DNA of 64,000 nt from Nocardioides marinus (GCA_019801415.1 JAHVJD010000009.1:105773-169772), one strand, 5' to 3'; numbered from the stretch's first letter, positions 1 to 9,512 are shown. Program-made: numbers and translations. The notes: a model not told the origin generated them from the letters alone.

Positions 1-289
1 TCACGATGAGCAGCGCCGCCACCACGATCATGCTGCCCTCGACCACAGCCGAGACATATTCTGCCTTGTGATGACCGTACGGGTGGCCCGCGTCCGGCGG
101 CCGCTGGGCATAGCGCACCGCGAACCAGGCCATTACCGCGCCGCCGATGTTGACCAGCGACTCCAGCGCATCCGACAGCAGCGCCACGGAGCCGGTCATA
201 CCCCAGGCCGCGGCCTTCAGAACCGCGACCGCCAGCGCCACAAGGATCGAGCCGGTCGCCATCTGGGCGGCTGTAAGACGCGTCAGCAT
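1..289 (-). CDS. Cation diffusion facilitator transporter, N-terminal part
   Basis: Only the first 96 residues are in the window; the gene runs off the left edge. The visible part opens with a hydrophobic segment (about residues 10-30), then the LLSDALESLVN motif typical of CDF transmembrane helix 2 with its metal-binding Asp, then HPYGHHKAEY before the next helix. CDF proteins export divalent metals such as Zn, Fe or Mn in exchange for protons at the inner membrane. The ATG follows a GGAGCGGGG ribosome-binding site. The next gene upstream, a TSUP permease, is on the same strand 25 bases away, so the two are probably cotranscribed. The metal cannot be told from this fragment. Confidence 0.9.
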   Translation of the reverse strand, partial: MLTRLTAAQMATGSILVALAVAVLKAAAWGMTGSVALLSDALESLVNIGGAVMAWFAVRYAQRPPDAGHPYGHHKAEYVSAVVEGSMIVVAALLIV

Positions 290-314
290 GGCCCCGCTCC
301 CGTCCGCCGCCCGC

Positions 315-1082
315 TCACATCATCAGCCCGCGGCGCAGCAGGTTCACGCCCGCGATCAGCAGAACAACCAGCGTCGCCCGCCGGAACATCGCCTGATCGA
401 TACGGTCATGCAGCCGCCCGCCCAGCCACATGCCGACAACGGCGGGAATGATCATCGCAACCGAGAACGGCGCCGTTTCGGCCCGCATCACACCCGAGCC
501 CAGATGCGCCCCCAGCAGCGCCACCGCGCCCAGCCCGTAAATCACGCCCTGCACCCGGATCTGCTCTGTCTTCTCGGTGCCCAGCGCGGTCAGATAGGCC
601 ACCGTCGGCGGCCCCCAGACGCCCGAAACACCGCCGATCAGCCCGGCAATGCCGCCCACGACCGCCTCGCTGCGGCGGCTGGGGTTGGCAATGGTCAGCA
701 CCCGGCCCATCAGCTGCATTGCAGCAAAGACGGTGACCGGGAAACCGATGATCAGCAGCATCGCCTGCTGCGGCAGCAAACGCACCAGCTGCGCGCTCGA
801 CATCAGGCAGACCAGGCCGATCAGCAGGAACACGCGGAACCGGCGCACCGAGGCCAGCGCCGCCCCCGCGCCCTGCCGCAGCGCCTGCATGCCATTGGTC
901 ACCAGCGTCGGCAGAATCAACCCGGCCAGCGCCAGCTCCGGCGGCAGGAACATGCTGAGTCCGGAGACAAAAATCATCGGCATGGCAAAGCCCACCATAC
1001 CCTTGACGGTGCCCGCCAGCAGGGCGATGCCCGCCGCGGCTGCCAGCTCTGCCGGGGAAAGAAGTGAAAACAATGCGCTCAT
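315..1082 (-). CDS. TSUP family permease (TauE/SafE-like)
   Basis: A 255-residue polytopic membrane protein with repeated hydrophobic segments and the family signature near the start (GTVKGMVGFAMP, about residues 22-33), and a second half carrying GGVSGVWGPPTV. TSUP permeases move sulfur-containing anions such as sulfite or sulfoacetate, or other small organic anions; the substrate here is unknown. The frame is open further upstream, but the ATG at 1082 starts a normal first membrane segment while the extension would be Cys/Arg-rich, so the shorter start is chosen. It lies just upstream of the CDF transporter on the same strand and is divergent from the acyl-CoA dehydrogenase. Confidence 0.85.
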   Translation of the reverse strand: MSALFSLLSPAELAAAAGIALLAGTVKGMVGFAMPMIFVSGLSMFLPPELALAGLILPTLVTNGMQALRQGAGAALASVRRFRVFLLIGLVCLMSSAQLVRLLPQQAMLLIIGFPVTVFAAMQLMGRVLTIANPSRRSEAVVGGIAGLIGGVSGVWGPPTVAYLTALGTEKTEQIRVQGVIYGLGAVALLGAHLGSGVMRAETAPFSVAMIIPAVVGMWLGGRLHDRIDQAMFRRATLVVLLIAGVNLLRRGLMM

Positions 1083-1227
1083 GCCCCCGCTGTACCACAT
1101 CCGACGCCTGCTGTACGGGCAAAATACTGGCGCAATTTTACGTCCAACCCAAACGTCACGGCGAATTTTTATTGCGCTGCACCTGCAAAATGATTTACCA
1201 CCAAGCGAGCGGAAAAGGATCTGATTC

Positions 1228-2913
1228 ATGGCCCACGACGGACAGGACTTGCATATGAAACCGACACTCATCCCCGGCCTGCTGCAACTGACGGCCGCGG
1301 CGCTGGAGCCGCTGGACCAGCTTCTGGAGACCGCCCGCGCCGCGGTGCGCGCGCAGGTCAGCGAGGAGGACCGCGTCTCGGGCCGCCTGATCGAGGCAAA
1401 CCAGACCGCGGCCCACGGGCTGTCCTGGCTTGCGACCTATGTCTACAGCCTGCGGCAGATGCAGAAATGGGCCGAAAAGCTGGAGGCCGAGGGCAAGTTC
1501 GGCGAGATGGAGCAGCTGATTCACCAGATCGGCTTTGGCGAGTACCTGTGGCAGGTCTATGGCGGCATCCAGATGAACCAGGGCGAGATCGTGCGCCTGC
1601 AGGACCTTGGGCTGAGCCAGGACGACCAGCGTGCGCTGATGGTTCCGGCCGTGATGACCCTGTGCGAGCAGGGCAACAGCCAGACCGCCCGCAGCCGTCT
1701 CGTGGAACTGATGGAGGAGCAGACCGGCTCCACCATGTTCGGCGCATCCGGCCTGGAGGAAGAGCTGGAGATGATCCGCGACCAATTCCGCCGCTATGCG
1801 GTGGAGAAGGTCGAACCCCACGCCCACGACTGGCACCTCCGGGACGAGTTGATCCCGATGGAGGTGATCGAGGAACTGGCCGAAATGGGCGTCTTTGGCC
1901 TGACCATCCCGGAGGAATACGGCGGCTTCGGCCTGTCCAAAGCCTCGATGGTGGTGGTCTCGGAAGAGCTGTCGCGCGGATACATCGGTGTTGGCAGCCT
2001 CGGCACCCGGTCGGAGATCGCGGCGGAGCTGATCCTCTGCGGCGGCACCGAGGAGCAGAAGGCCAGCTGGCTGCCCCGACTGGCCAGCGCTGAGATCCTG
2101 CCCACGGCGGTGTTCACCGAGCCGAATACAGGCTCTGACCTGGGCTCTTTGCGCACCCGCGCGGTGAAGGACGAGAATGGCGATTACCGGATCACCGGCA
2201 ACAAGACCTGGATCACCCACGCTGCCCGCACCCATGTGATGACCCTGCTGGCACGCACCGACCCCGCCAGCACCGACCACCGCGGCCTGTCGATGTTCCT
2301 GGCGGAAAAGACCCCCGGCACCGATGAAAACCCCTTCCCGACCGAGGGCATGACCGGCGGCGAGATCGAGGTTCTGGGCTACCGCGGCATGAAGGAATAC
2401 GAGCTGGGCTTCGACAATTTTCACGTGAAGAAGGAAAACCTGCTGGGCGGCGAAGAAGGCAAGGGCTTCAAACAGCTGATGGAGACCTTTGAATCGGCCC
2501 GTATCCAGACCGCCGCCCGCGCCATCGGCGTGGCACAGTCTGCACTGGATATCGCCATGCAATACGCGCAGGAGCGCAAGCAGTTCGGAAAGAGCCTGAT
2601 CCACTTCCCCCGGGTATCGGGCAAGCTGGCGATGATGGCGGTCGAGATCATGATCGCCCGCCAGCTGACCTATTTCTCGGCCTGGGAAAAGGACAACGGC
2701 CACCGCTGCGATCTGGAGGCCGGCATGGCCAAGCTGCTGGGGGCCCGTGTTGCCTGGGCCGCGGCTGACAATGGATTGCAGATCCATGGCGGCAATGGTT
2801 TTGCGACCGAGTACAAGATCTCTCGGGTGCTCTGCGATGCGCGGATCCTGAATATCTTCGAAGGTGCAGCAGAAATTCAGGCCCAGGTGATCGCCCGCCG
2901 CCTGCTGGGCTGA
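1228..2913 (+). CDS. mcd: Acyl-CoA dehydrogenase, probable (2S)-methylsuccinyl-CoA dehydrogenase
   Basis: 561 residues, much longer than the usual 380-400 of acyl-CoA dehydrogenases because of an N-terminal helical extension of about 160 residues before the first ACAD domain (ELEMIRDQFRRYAVEKVEP). The FAD/substrate motif FTEPNTGSDLGSLRT and the C-terminal HGGNGFATEYKISR and FEGAAEIQ are intact, the last carrying the likely catalytic Glu at about residue 545. The long N-terminal domain is characteristic of methylsuccinyl-CoA dehydrogenase (Mcd), which makes mesaconyl-CoA in the ethylmalonyl-CoA pathway of acetate assimilation in Rhodobacteraceae. No other gene of that pathway adjoins it, so Mcd rests on architecture. 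Start: ATG after AAGGATCTG. Confidence 0.75.
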   Translation: MAHDGQDLHMKPTLIPGLLQLTAAALEPLDQLLETARAAVRAQVSEEDRVSGRLIEANQTAAHGLSWLATYVYSLRQMQKWAEKLEAEGKFGEMEQLIHQIGFGEYLWQVYGGIQMNQGEIVRLQDLGLSQDDQRALMVPAVMTLCEQGNSQTARSRLVELMEEQTGSTMFGASGLEEELEMIRDQFRRYAVEKVEPHAHDWHLRDELIPMEVIEELAEMGVFGLTIPEEYGGFGLSKASMVVVSEELSRGYIGVGSLGTRSEIAAELILCGGTEEQKASWLPRLASAEILPTAVFTEPNTGSDLGSLRTRAVKDENGDYRITGNKTWITHAARTHVMTLLARTDPASTDHRGLSMFLAEKTPGTDENPFPTEGMTGGEIEVLGYRGMKEYELGFDNFHVKKENLLGGEEGKGFKQLMETFESARIQTAARAIGVAQSALDIAMQYAQERKQFGKSLIHFPRVSGKLAMMAVEIMIARQLTYFSAWEKDNGHRCDLEAGMAKLLGARVAWAAADNGLQIHGGNGFATEYKISRVLCDARILNIFEGAAEIQAQVIARRLLG

Positions 2914-3045
2914 GTGTCCGGGGGGCAAAGATCGGGACTGTGACAGCGCATCGCTGCGGCTTTGCTGCAATGGCAACTGCAAAAGTCGCGGCCGCGCGAC
3001 ACCGCCCCCTGTACGGCCGCGTTCAGGATAAGGTTAACCTGCGGC

Positions 3046-3726
3046 ATGTTCATGCTCCGCGCCCTTCTGATCCCGCTGGTCCTGCTTGCGGCCTGCGCCC
3101 CCCGCCCTGACGAAGGCCAAGCCTCCCGCATCTTGGTGATGGGGGATTCTCTGCTGGCCTGGCACAGCCTCTCCGGAAATTCCGTCGCCGATGCACTGGC
3201 GCGCGAGCTGCAGGAGCCGGTGACGGACCGCTCCGTTTCCGGGGCGCGTGTCCTCTATGCGCTGCCGGTTACAGGCGCAGCGGGGCTGAACATCGGCAAA
3301 CAGTACCGACCGGGCGATTGGGAGTGGATCATCGTCAACGGCGGCGGCAACGATCTATGGCTGGGCTGTGGCTGCATGATCTGCAACCGCAAGCTGGGCA
3401 GGCTGGTGTCCGCAGACGGGCGACAGGGCGCGATCCCCGACATGCTGGCGCGCCTTCGGAAGACCGGCGCGCAGGTCGTCTATGTGGGCTACCTGCGCAG
3501 TCCCGGAACCGGGTCGCTGATCGAACATTGCCAGGATGAAGGCAAGACGCTGGAAGACCGCATTCAGCAGACTGCCGCGCGGGACGAAGGGCTGCACTTT
3601 CTGTCCCTTCGGACCATGGTGCCACATGGCGACCGCAGCTTTCACGCCGCCGACCGGATCCACCCTTCGATCAAAGCCAGCCGCGAGATAGCGCGACGGA
3701 TAGCGGACATCATTCGCGAAAATTGA
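3046..3726 (+). CDS. SGNH/GDSL hydrolase-like lipoprotein
   Basis: 226 residues. The N-terminus is a lipoprotein signal peptide with lipobox LLAAC (Cys at residue 17), so the protein is probably membrane-anchored in the periplasm. After it come SGNH-hydrolase blocks: VMGDSLLAW with the nucleophile Ser, VNGGGNDLW with the oxyanion-hole Asn, and DRIHPS near the end with the Asp/His pair. SGNH enzymes are esterases, lipases or acyl-sugar hydrolases; the substrate is unknown. A CGCMIC double-Cys stretch follows the GGGND block. ATG codons occur at 3046 and 3052; the first is used. It converges on recO. Confidence 0.75.
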   Translation: MFMLRALLIPLVLLAACAPRPDEGQASRILVMGDSLLAWHSLSGNSVADALARELQEPVTDRSVSGARVLYALPVTGAAGLNIGKQYRPGDWEWIIVNGGGNDLWLGCGCMICNRKLGRLVSADGRQGAIPDMLARLRKTGAQVVYVGYLRSPGTGSLIEHCQDEGKTLEDRIQQTAARDEGLHFLSLRTMVPHGDRSFHAADRIHPSIKASREIARRIADIIREN

Positions 3727-3799
3727 CCTGCTACCCTGCTGCCCGTTCACCCGCCCCTGAAGCACTCGCAGATCTGTACAGAACCCTCAGAATGGCGGA

Positions 3800-4525
3800 T
3801 CAGAGACGGCGGCTCAGCAAATCTGCCAACCGACCGCGTGCCTCGGGCAGCGGCTTGTCCCCCATGGCGGGTGCCAGATGCGCCTGCAGGAAATAACCGG
3901 TGGTTCGCAGCGCCTCCACGATCTCGCTGTCCTCAGCCGCCCCCTGCCCTCGCATCACCGGAGGCAGGGGCAACAACCGGCTCGCCCAATCGCCGGCGCC
4001 TTCACGTGAAACAGCGCGCCCCGTCTTCGGCGACACAAAGGCCAGGTCTGTCTGCTTTCCCGTCACCGCGCAGGCAGAGAGATCAAGACCAAAGCCCATC
4101 TCTTCCAACAGGGCCATCTCCCAGCGCAAATAGGCCAGCGGCCAGAGTGTCTCGTTCTCGAGCAGGTCCAGCAATTGTTCGCTGCGGGTGTAAAGCTCCG
4201 GGTGCGGTTCCCGTTCTGGAAGACAAAAGGCCAGCAGTGCCGTCACGGCATTCAATCCGGCCAACGCCACCCGACCCGAGAGCGCCGCCGCCGCCCGGCT
4301 GCGCAGCGGCTCTGCATGATAGCTGCCGATGTGATCTTCCAGCCGCGCTCGCCAGGCAAGATCCAGTTGAGCCCCCGGTTGCAAGATCGGAGCCATCCTG
4401 CGCCCGGCCCCACCGCGGACCACGCCAGCGTGACGCCCGTGATTTTCGGTAAACACGTCAATGATCGCCGCGCTCTCTCCGTGGCGACGCACCGAGAGCA
4501 AGATGCCGTGATCACGCCATTCCAT
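3800..4525 (-). CDS. recO: DNA repair protein RecO
   Basis: 241 residues, normal length. The N-terminus ([38 protein letters not shown]) is the RecO OB-fold, followed by a helical domain with [13 protein letters not shown] and [25 protein letters not shown]. RecO anneals single strands and loads RecA with RecR at gaps. The Cys pairs of the zinc finger in some RecO proteins are not present: a single Cys sits in the ACAVTG segment. It ends the era-DUF1491-recO group on this strand. Confidence 0.93.
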   Translation of the reverse strand: MEWRDHGILLSVRRHGESAAIIDVFTENHGRHAGVVRGGAGRRMAPILQPGAQLDLAWRARLEDHIGSYHAEPLRSRAAAALSGRVALAGLNAVTALLAFCLPEREPHPELYTRSEQLLDLLENETLWPLAYLRWEMALLEEMGFGLDLSACAVTGKQTDLAFVSPKTGRAVSREGAGDWASRLLPLPPVMRGQGAAEDSEIVEALRTTGYFLQAHLAPAMGDKPLPEARGRLADLLSRRL

Positions 4526-4594
4526 CGTCGCGCCTCCCCGGTTTCTGATCCAAGTCAGCAGAGCCTATCGCAAAGACAGCCGCAAGCCGAAGCG

Positions 4595-4924
4595 TCACTC
4601 CAGTCCCGGTTCGTCCAGCAGGTGCCGCCCGGCGCGATCCTCGACCTCAATTACCCAAAGGTCGGGATCAAAGTCCCGCTGGCGACGAATGGAAGCATCT
4701 ACCTCCTGCTCCGAACCTGTCGCCAGTTCCTGCCACCTGCGGGAGCCGGTCATCAGGTCGTAGGTCCGGTGAAACGCGCTTGCCTTGCCATCTAGCGTGT
4801 TCAGTTTCACCAGCACCGCGCCCGCGGTGTCATCGCCGTGGGACGTGACGAAGGCGGGAATATCCTGAAACCGCAGTCGAGTAAGGTAGGCATCTACCCA
4901 GAACCGGGCCGTGAGGCGGGTCAT
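4595..4924 (-). CDS. DUF1491 family protein
   Basis: 109 residues, soluble, starting MTRLTARFWVDAYLTRLR and with DPDLWVIEVEDRAGRHLLDEPG at the C-terminus, which is the pattern of the alphaproteobacterial DUF1491 family. No function is known to me. In related genomes this small gene commonly sits between era and recO, as here, so it probably belongs to that transcript. The ATG at 4924 is the only reasonable start. Confidence 0.8.
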   Translation of the reverse strand: MTRLTARFWVDAYLTRLRFQDIPAFVTSHGDDTAGAVLVKLNTLDGKASAFHRTYDLMTGSRRWQELATGSEQEVDASIRRQRDFDPDLWVIEVEDRAGRHLLDEPGLE

Positions 4925-4972
4925 GCCGCGCCTCGGCCTGCGCCAATGCCCTTGGTGAGGGCGGAAGCCTCC

Positions 4973-5000
4973 GGCGGGAGTATTTTCGCAAAGGTGAAGG
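4973..5000 (+). repeat. Dispersed intergenic repeat (GGAGTATTTT...AAGGTGAA)
   Basis: The short gap between DUF1491 and era holds GGCGGGAGTATTTTCGCA followed by AAGGTGAAGG. Nearly the same string (CGGAGTATTTCCGGAAAGATGAA) occurs at 57551-57573, and shortened forms at 20946-20959 and, inverted, around 44428-44443. This is the kind of intergenic element that recurs in roseobacter genomes; its role is unknown. Confidence 0.5.
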
Positions 5001-5012
5001 ACATCAAGCGCT

Positions 5013-5918
5013 TCAGTTGCCGTCTTTGAAGTCGAGGCCCATTTCGGAATAGCGCTCGGCCTCTTCCAGCCAGTTGGGGCGCACTTTCACCTGCAAGAAA
5101 AGGTGCACCTTGCGGCCCAGGAACTCTTCCAGTTCGGCGCGGGCGGCCTGGGAGACGGATTTGATGGTCTCGCCGCGCTTGCCCAGCACGATGCCCTTGT
5201 GGCCGTCGCGCATGACGTAGATCATCTGATCGATGCGCGCGGAACCATCCTTGCGCTCTTCCCAGTTCTCGGTTTCCACGGTCAGCTGATAGGGCAGTTC
5301 CTGGTGCAGCCGCAGGGTCAGCTTCTCGCGGGTCATTTCCGCTGCGATCATCCGCATCGGCAGGTCGGCGATCTGATCCTCGGGGTAGAGCCACGGGCCT
5401 TCGGGCAACTTGCCGGCCAGCCAGCGCCGCAGATCGTCAACGCCGTGACCACGCTCGGCGGAGATCATGAAGGTCTCGGCAAACTCGTGGCGGCTGTTCA
5501 ACTCCTGCGCCAGGCCCAGCAGTTTTTCAGGCTGCACCCGGTCGATCTTGTTGATGGCGAGCGCCAGGGTGCGGCCCGCGCCGATTTCCGCGAGCCCCTC
5601 GAGAATCTTCTCCACGCCTTCCGTGATGCCACGATGGGCTTCGACCATCAGCACCACAACGTCAGCATCGGCCGCACCGCCCCAGGCCGCGGCGACCATG
5701 GCACGGTCGAGACGACGGCGCGGGCGGAAAAGCCCGGGCGTATCCACGAAAACGATCTGCGCATCCCCTTCCATCGCCACGCCGCGGATGCGGGCGCGGG
5801 TGGTCTGCACCTTGTGGGTCACGATCGAGACCTTGGCCCCGACCATACGGTTCAGAAGGGTCGATTTGCCCGCGTTGGGCTCTCCGATCAGGGCAACGAA
5901 TCCGGCGCGTGTGGTCAT
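5013..5918 (-). CDS. era: GTPase Era
   Basis: 301 residues, full length. G1 GEPNAGKSTLLN, G3 DTPGLF, G4 NKID and G5 ISAE are all intact, followed by the KH domain with KRGETIKSV that binds the 3' end of 16S rRNA. Era is needed for 30S subunit maturation. In relatives it is cotranscribed directly after rnc, but here a plus-strand multicopper oxidase separates the two, so era must be read from the 208-base divergent region at 5919-6126. Confidence 0.97.
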   Translation of the reverse strand: MTTRAGFVALIGEPNAGKSTLLNRMVGAKVSIVTHKVQTTRARIRGVAMEGDAQIVFVDTPGLFRPRRRLDRAMVAAAWGGAADADVVVLMVEAHRGITEGVEKILEGLAEIGAGRTLALAINKIDRVQPEKLLGLAQELNSRHEFAETFMISAERGHGVDDLRRWLAGKLPEGPWLYPEDQIADLPMRMIAAEMTREKLTLRLHQELPYQLTVETENWEERKDGSARIDQMIYVMRDGHKGIVLGKRGETIKSVSQAARAELEEFLGRKVHLFLQVKVRPNWLEEAERYSEMGLDFKDGN

Positions 5919-6126
5919 GGGTACTGATCCTGTTTGCAGAGCGGATCCCCTACAGGATTTTACCCACAGGGGCCAGAGGTGTTTTCCCCCACGGGGTGCA
6001 GCCTACAATCACACAAACTTGCCCCATGTCAAAGACCTGTGGCAGACCCACCGGCACAAGGGCAGCGCCAAGCAACGCCAGCCAGCCTGGTCGCCCATCC
6101 TGTCCCAAGCCCAAAGAGGTCCCCCG

Positions 6127-7509
6127 ATGAAACGCCGTGAATTTCTACTGGGCAGTGCCGCCAGCGCCGGACTGGCAGGCGCCGCGACCTGGATCAATGC
6201 GGCCCCTTCGCAAAAGCGTCAACTGACCATTCAGCCTGCCAGTTTCAGGCTGCGCACCCGGCGCACCATGGGTATGGTGAGCCTGTCACCGGATGCACCG
6301 CCGCCCGTGCTGCTGGGCCGCCAGGGTAAACCCATGCAACTGCGGGTCATCAACGGCACGGAAGATTACACCGCAATGCACTGGCACGGTTTGCGAATTC
6401 CGAATGCGATGGATGGGGTGCCCTACCTGACCCAGATGCCAATAGCGGGGGGCGAAAGCTTCGACTATGAATTCACACCGCCCGACGCCGGGACATATTG
6501 GTACCACCCGCATTGCATGACCATGGCGCAAATGGCACACGGGCTGACCGGTGTCATGGTGATAGCCGAAGCCGAGGATCCGGGCTTCGATGCCGACCAG
6601 GTGGTGAACTTGCGGGATTTCCGACTGGATGAAAACGACGCCTTTCTCCCCTACTCCACGGCCCGGGGCGCGGCTCGGAGTGGCACCTTTGGCAATGTGA
6701 TCACCGCCAACTGGCGGCAGGCCCCCGTTTACGACCAGCCCGCAGGCGGGCTGGTCCGATTGAGGCTGGTCAACAGCGATACCACACGGATCTACAAGCT
6801 TTACCTCAGCACCGACACCGCACGAATCATGGCCTGGGATGGGCACCCGGTAGAGGTGCCGGTCGCGCTACCCTCGGCCCAGGCGCCGCTGTTACTTGGC
6901 CCGGGGCAACGCGTTGACCTGGCCGTGAAGATGCCCGCGCATGAAGGCCAGACGGTAGAGCTGCTGGCCGACCTGCCCGGCCAGCCAGGGCGGGTGATGA
7001 CCCAGTTGCGCGCGATCGGGCGTGATCTGGCACGAGATCTGCGCGATCTGAAGCCACTGCCCGCCAATCCTGTTTCACGTCCGGATCTGGCCAAGGCGGA
7101 GGTGCATGACTTCGTCTTTGGCTGGACGCCAGAAGGCCGCGCGCCGGATGACGGCTATTGCGGCTCTCTGGGCTATAGCTTCTGGTCGATCAACCGCACC
7201 CCCTGGCCCGGAGATGCAGCCCGCAATACCGGCCCGCTTGCCACTTTGGAGCGGGGCAAGAGCTATATCCTGCGGCTTCGCAACGAGTCGCCCAATCTGC
7301 ATCCCATCCACCTGCACGGGCTGGCCTTCGTGCCGATCCGGTCGAACCGGCGGCAGCTGCCACCGCTGATGACAGACACGATTCTCCTGCTGAAGGACGA
7401 GGTGGTCGAAATCGCGCTGGTCGCCGACAACCCCGGAGACTGGGCTTTTCACTGTCACGTGATCGAGCATCAGAAAACCGGTCTCGCCGGTTTCCTGCGG
7501 GTCACCTGA
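6127..7509 (+). CDS. Multicopper oxidase, Tat-exported
   Basis: 460 residues. The N-terminus MKRREFLLGSAASAGLAG is a twin-arginine signal, so the enzyme acts folded in the periplasm. All four copper motifs are present: HWHG (85-88), WYHPHC (125-130), HPIHLHG (about 394-400) and HCHVIEHQKTGL (442-453). The type 1 axial position ten residues after the Cys is Leu, not Met. Laccase-like multicopper oxidases of this group oxidise Cu(I), phenols or metals with oxygen. No Met-rich insert like that of CueO is evident. The ATG at 6127 has AAAGAGGT upstream; an in-frame extension upstream lies opposite era and is not credible. The gene sits on the opposite strand between rnc and era, six bases from the end of rnc. 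Confidence 0.9.
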   Translation: MKRREFLLGSAASAGLAGAATWINAAPSQKRQLTIQPASFRLRTRRTMGMVSLSPDAPPPVLLGRQGKPMQLRVINGTEDYTAMHWHGLRIPNAMDGVPYLTQMPIAGGESFDYEFTPPDAGTYWYHPHCMTMAQMAHGLTGVMVIAEAEDPGFDADQVVNLRDFRLDENDAFLPYSTARGAARSGTFGNVITANWRQAPVYDQPAGGLVRLRLVNSDTTRIYKLYLSTDTARIMAWDGHPVEVPVALPSAQAPLLLGPGQRVDLAVKMPAHEGQTVELLADLPGQPGRVMTQLRAIGRDLARDLRDLKPLPANPVSRPDLAKAEVHDFVFGWTPEGRAPDDGYCGSLGYSFWSINRTPWPGDAARNTGPLATLERGKSYILRLRNESPNLHPIHLHGLAFVPIRSNRRQLPPLMTDTILLLKDEVVEIALVADNPGDWAFHCHVIEHQKTGLAGFLRVT

Positions 7510-7515
7510 GCCAGA

Positions 7516-8193
7516 TTAGTCGAGCTTGCCCAACAGTGCCTTGGCCGCCGCCTGTTCAGCCTGACGCTTGGACCCTGCGGTGGCCTGGGCCTCGTTGCCG
7601 TCCTGCAACCGCGCCGCAATGGTGAACACCGGAGCATGATCCGGTCCGCTGCGCGCCACCTCGACATAGGCCGGAGGTTTCTGACCGCGTGCCTGTGCCC
7701 ATTCCTGCAGGGATGTCTTGGCATCCCGCGCATCCGTGTCGACTTGATGGATCCGCTTGCCCCATAAGCGCAGGATCAGCTCGGCCGCCGCGTCGAACCC
7801 GGCATCCTTGTAGACGGCGGCAATCACCGCCTCCATTGCGTCTCCCAGCAGCGCCTGCTTGCGCCGCCCGCCGGACATCATTTCCGACCGGCCCAGCTTC
7901 AACACTGCGCCGAGGTCGATTTCGCGGGCGACATCGGCACAGGCCTCCTTGCGCACCAGCGCATTGAAACGCGGCGCCAGCTGGCCTTCGGTTGCGGTCT
8001 TGTCATGCTCCAGCAGCGCAGTTGCCATCACCAGCCCCAGCACCCGGTCGCCCAGGAACTCAAGCCGCTGGTTGTCCTTGCGGGTGGACGAGGAGACAGA
8101 CGCATGGGTTACGGCGCGCTGCAGAAGCTCAGGCCGTTTGAAGCGGTAGCCGATCCGCTCCTCGAACGCGCGCAGGTCCTTTGAGAGTTTCAC
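7516..8193 (-). CDS. rnc: Ribonuclease III
   Basis: 225 residues. The catalytic signature [12 protein letters not shown] (residues 41-52, Glu45 and Asp49) and the second acidic cluster [14 protein letters not shown] are intact, with a C-terminal double-stranded RNA-binding domain ending [16 protein letters not shown]. It cuts double-stranded RNA in rRNA and mRNA processing. The start is a GTG at 8193 whose last two bases lie in the lepB stop codon (GTGA overlap), so translation is probably coupled to lepB. Confidence 0.96.
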   Translation of the reverse strand: MKLSKDLRAFEERIGYRFKRPELLQRAVTHASVSSSTRKDNQRLEFLGDRVLGLVMATALLEHDKTATEGQLAPRFNALVRKEACADVAREIDLGAVLKLGRSEMMSGGRRKQALLGDAMEAVIAAVYKDAGFDAAAELILRLWGKRIHQVDTDARDAKTSLQEWAQARGQKPPAYVEVARSGPDHAPVFTIAARLQDGNEAQATAGSKRQAEQAAAKALLGKLD

Positions 8194-9026
8194 TGGATCC
8201 CCTTGAAGAAACGATCGCTGCGCCAGGTCCAGAAGAACAGCATGGAACGCCCGGCCGAGGAGAACATGATCCGGTCTGCCCGGCCGATCAGGTTTTCAAA
8301 CGGGACGAAACCGACCCCGCCCGCGGATTGCGGCAGGCGGCTGTCCGAGGAGTTGTCGCGGTTGTCCCCCATGAAGAAGTAATGACCTTCAGGCACTTGG
8401 TAGACACCAGTGTGGTCCATCCCCTGGTTGGTGATGTTCAGAACGACGTGTTTGCTGCCCCCCGGCAGGGTTTCGATCTGGCGCGATTTCTTGCAGATGG
8501 CGCCCTGCCCCACGGGCGCGTTTTCACACCGCGGCAAGGAGCCTTGCGGACCCTGGCGCTCCATCACCTCCTCGAACTCGCCCGCGTCTTCCAGCTGAAC
8601 GGCCGAACCGTTGATGAACAGCACGCCATTTTTCATCTGGATCTTGTCCCCGGGCAGGCCGACCAATCGCTTGATGAAATCATTGCCGTTCACCGGATGG
8701 CGAAACACCACCACGTCGCCGCGCTCAGGCTGATCGCCCAGCAATCGCGTGTTGTCGCCGTCCAGGAAGCCGCAGATATCCTTGGCGTCGATGTTCAGCC
8801 CGACCGCGGGAATACGCACGCTGGGGCATGAGGCGTAGGAATACCCGTAGGCCATCTTGTTGACGAAGAGGAAGTCCCCGATCAGCAGGGTTTCCTTCAT
8901 CGACCCGGAGGGAATCCAGAAGGGTTGGAAAAACAGGGTGCGGAAAATACCGGCGATCAGCAGCGCGTAGACGACGGTTTTCACCGTCTCGATAATCGAA
9001 CTGCTGGCCTTTGTCTTTGCCGTCAT
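8190..9026 (-). CDS. lepB: Signal peptidase I
   Basis: 278 residues. One N-terminal membrane segment (about 11-34) precedes the periplasmic domain with the nucleophile in [10 protein letters not shown] (Ser42) and the general base Lys119 in [21 protein letters not shown] is near the C-terminus. A four-Cys periplasmic insertion (ASCPS, DICGF, RCENA, AICKKS) lies between the catalytic boxes. LepB removes signal peptides from exported proteins. It is in a run acpS-lepB-rnc. Confidence 0.96.
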   Translation of the reverse strand: MTAKTKASSSIIETVKTVVYALLIAGIFRTLFFQPFWIPSGSMKETLLIGDFLFVNKMAYGYSYASCPSVRIPAVGLNIDAKDICGFLDGDNTRLLGDQPERGDVVVFRHPVNGNDFIKRLVGLPGDKIQMKNGVLFINGSAVQLEDAGEFEEVMERQGPQGSLPRCENAPVGQGAICKKSRQIETLPGGSKHVVLNITNQGMDHTGVYQVPEGHYFFMGDNRDNSSDSRLPQSAGGVGFVPFENLIGRADRIMFSSAGRSMLFFWTWRSDRFFKGIQ

Positions 9027-9083
9027 CAGGCTCTCCGGGTTGATACAGGGTCCGGGGCTACATGATCCCCCGGCGGGGGCAAG

Positions 9084-9512
9084 TCAAGTTCTGCCGGGAG
9101 AATCGGCGCTTTCGACCAGTGGGCGGGCTTCGATCACCACGAAGGCCTGCGCCCAGGGATGATCGTCGGTCAGGGTGACATGAATCACAGCCTCATGGCC
9201 CGGGGGCGTCATCTCGCGCAGGCGCTCAGCGGCCCAGCCGGTTACATGCATGACAGGCTGGCCGGTGCGCAGGTTCGACACCGCCATGTCCTTCCACGAG
9301 ATCCCCATGCGCAGGCCGGTTCCCAGCGCCTTGGAGCAAGCTTCCTTGGCGGCCCAACGTTTGGCATAGGTGCCCGCCACATCGCGCCGACGCTCGGCCT
9401 TGCGCTGCTCGACCTCGGTGAACACACGGTTGCGGAAACGATCCCCGAAGCGGTCCAGCGTCCGCTGGATCCGCTCGATGTTGGCAAGATCGGTTCCGAC
9501 GCCCAGAATCAT
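9084..9512 (-). CDS. acpS: Holo-[acyl-carrier-protein] synthase
   Basis: 142 residues. Metal-binding Asp8 in [12 protein letters not shown] and Glu57 in [14 protein letters not shown] are the AcpS catalytic pair. The enzyme transfers phosphopantetheine from CoA to acyl carrier protein. It is 45 bases downstream of pdxJ on the same strand, the pdxJ-acpS pairing seen widely in proteobacteria, and leads into lepB-rnc. Confidence 0.95.
   Translation of the reverse strand: MILGVGTDLANIERIQRTLDRFGDRFRNRVFTEVEQRKAERRRDVAGTYAKRWAAKEACSKALGTGLRMGISWKDMAVSNLRTGQPVMHVTGWAAERLREMTPPGHEAVIHVTLTDDHPWAQAFVVIEARPLVESADSPGRT

Noticed and set aside
1195..2982. Long open frame opposite the acyl-CoA dehydrogenase
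   Set aside because: Shadow of a well-supported gene; Gln/His/Ala-rich with no recognised fold.
5467..6126. Extended N-terminus of the multicopper oxidase
   Set aside because: The extension lies opposite era; the Tat signal and RBS are at 6127.
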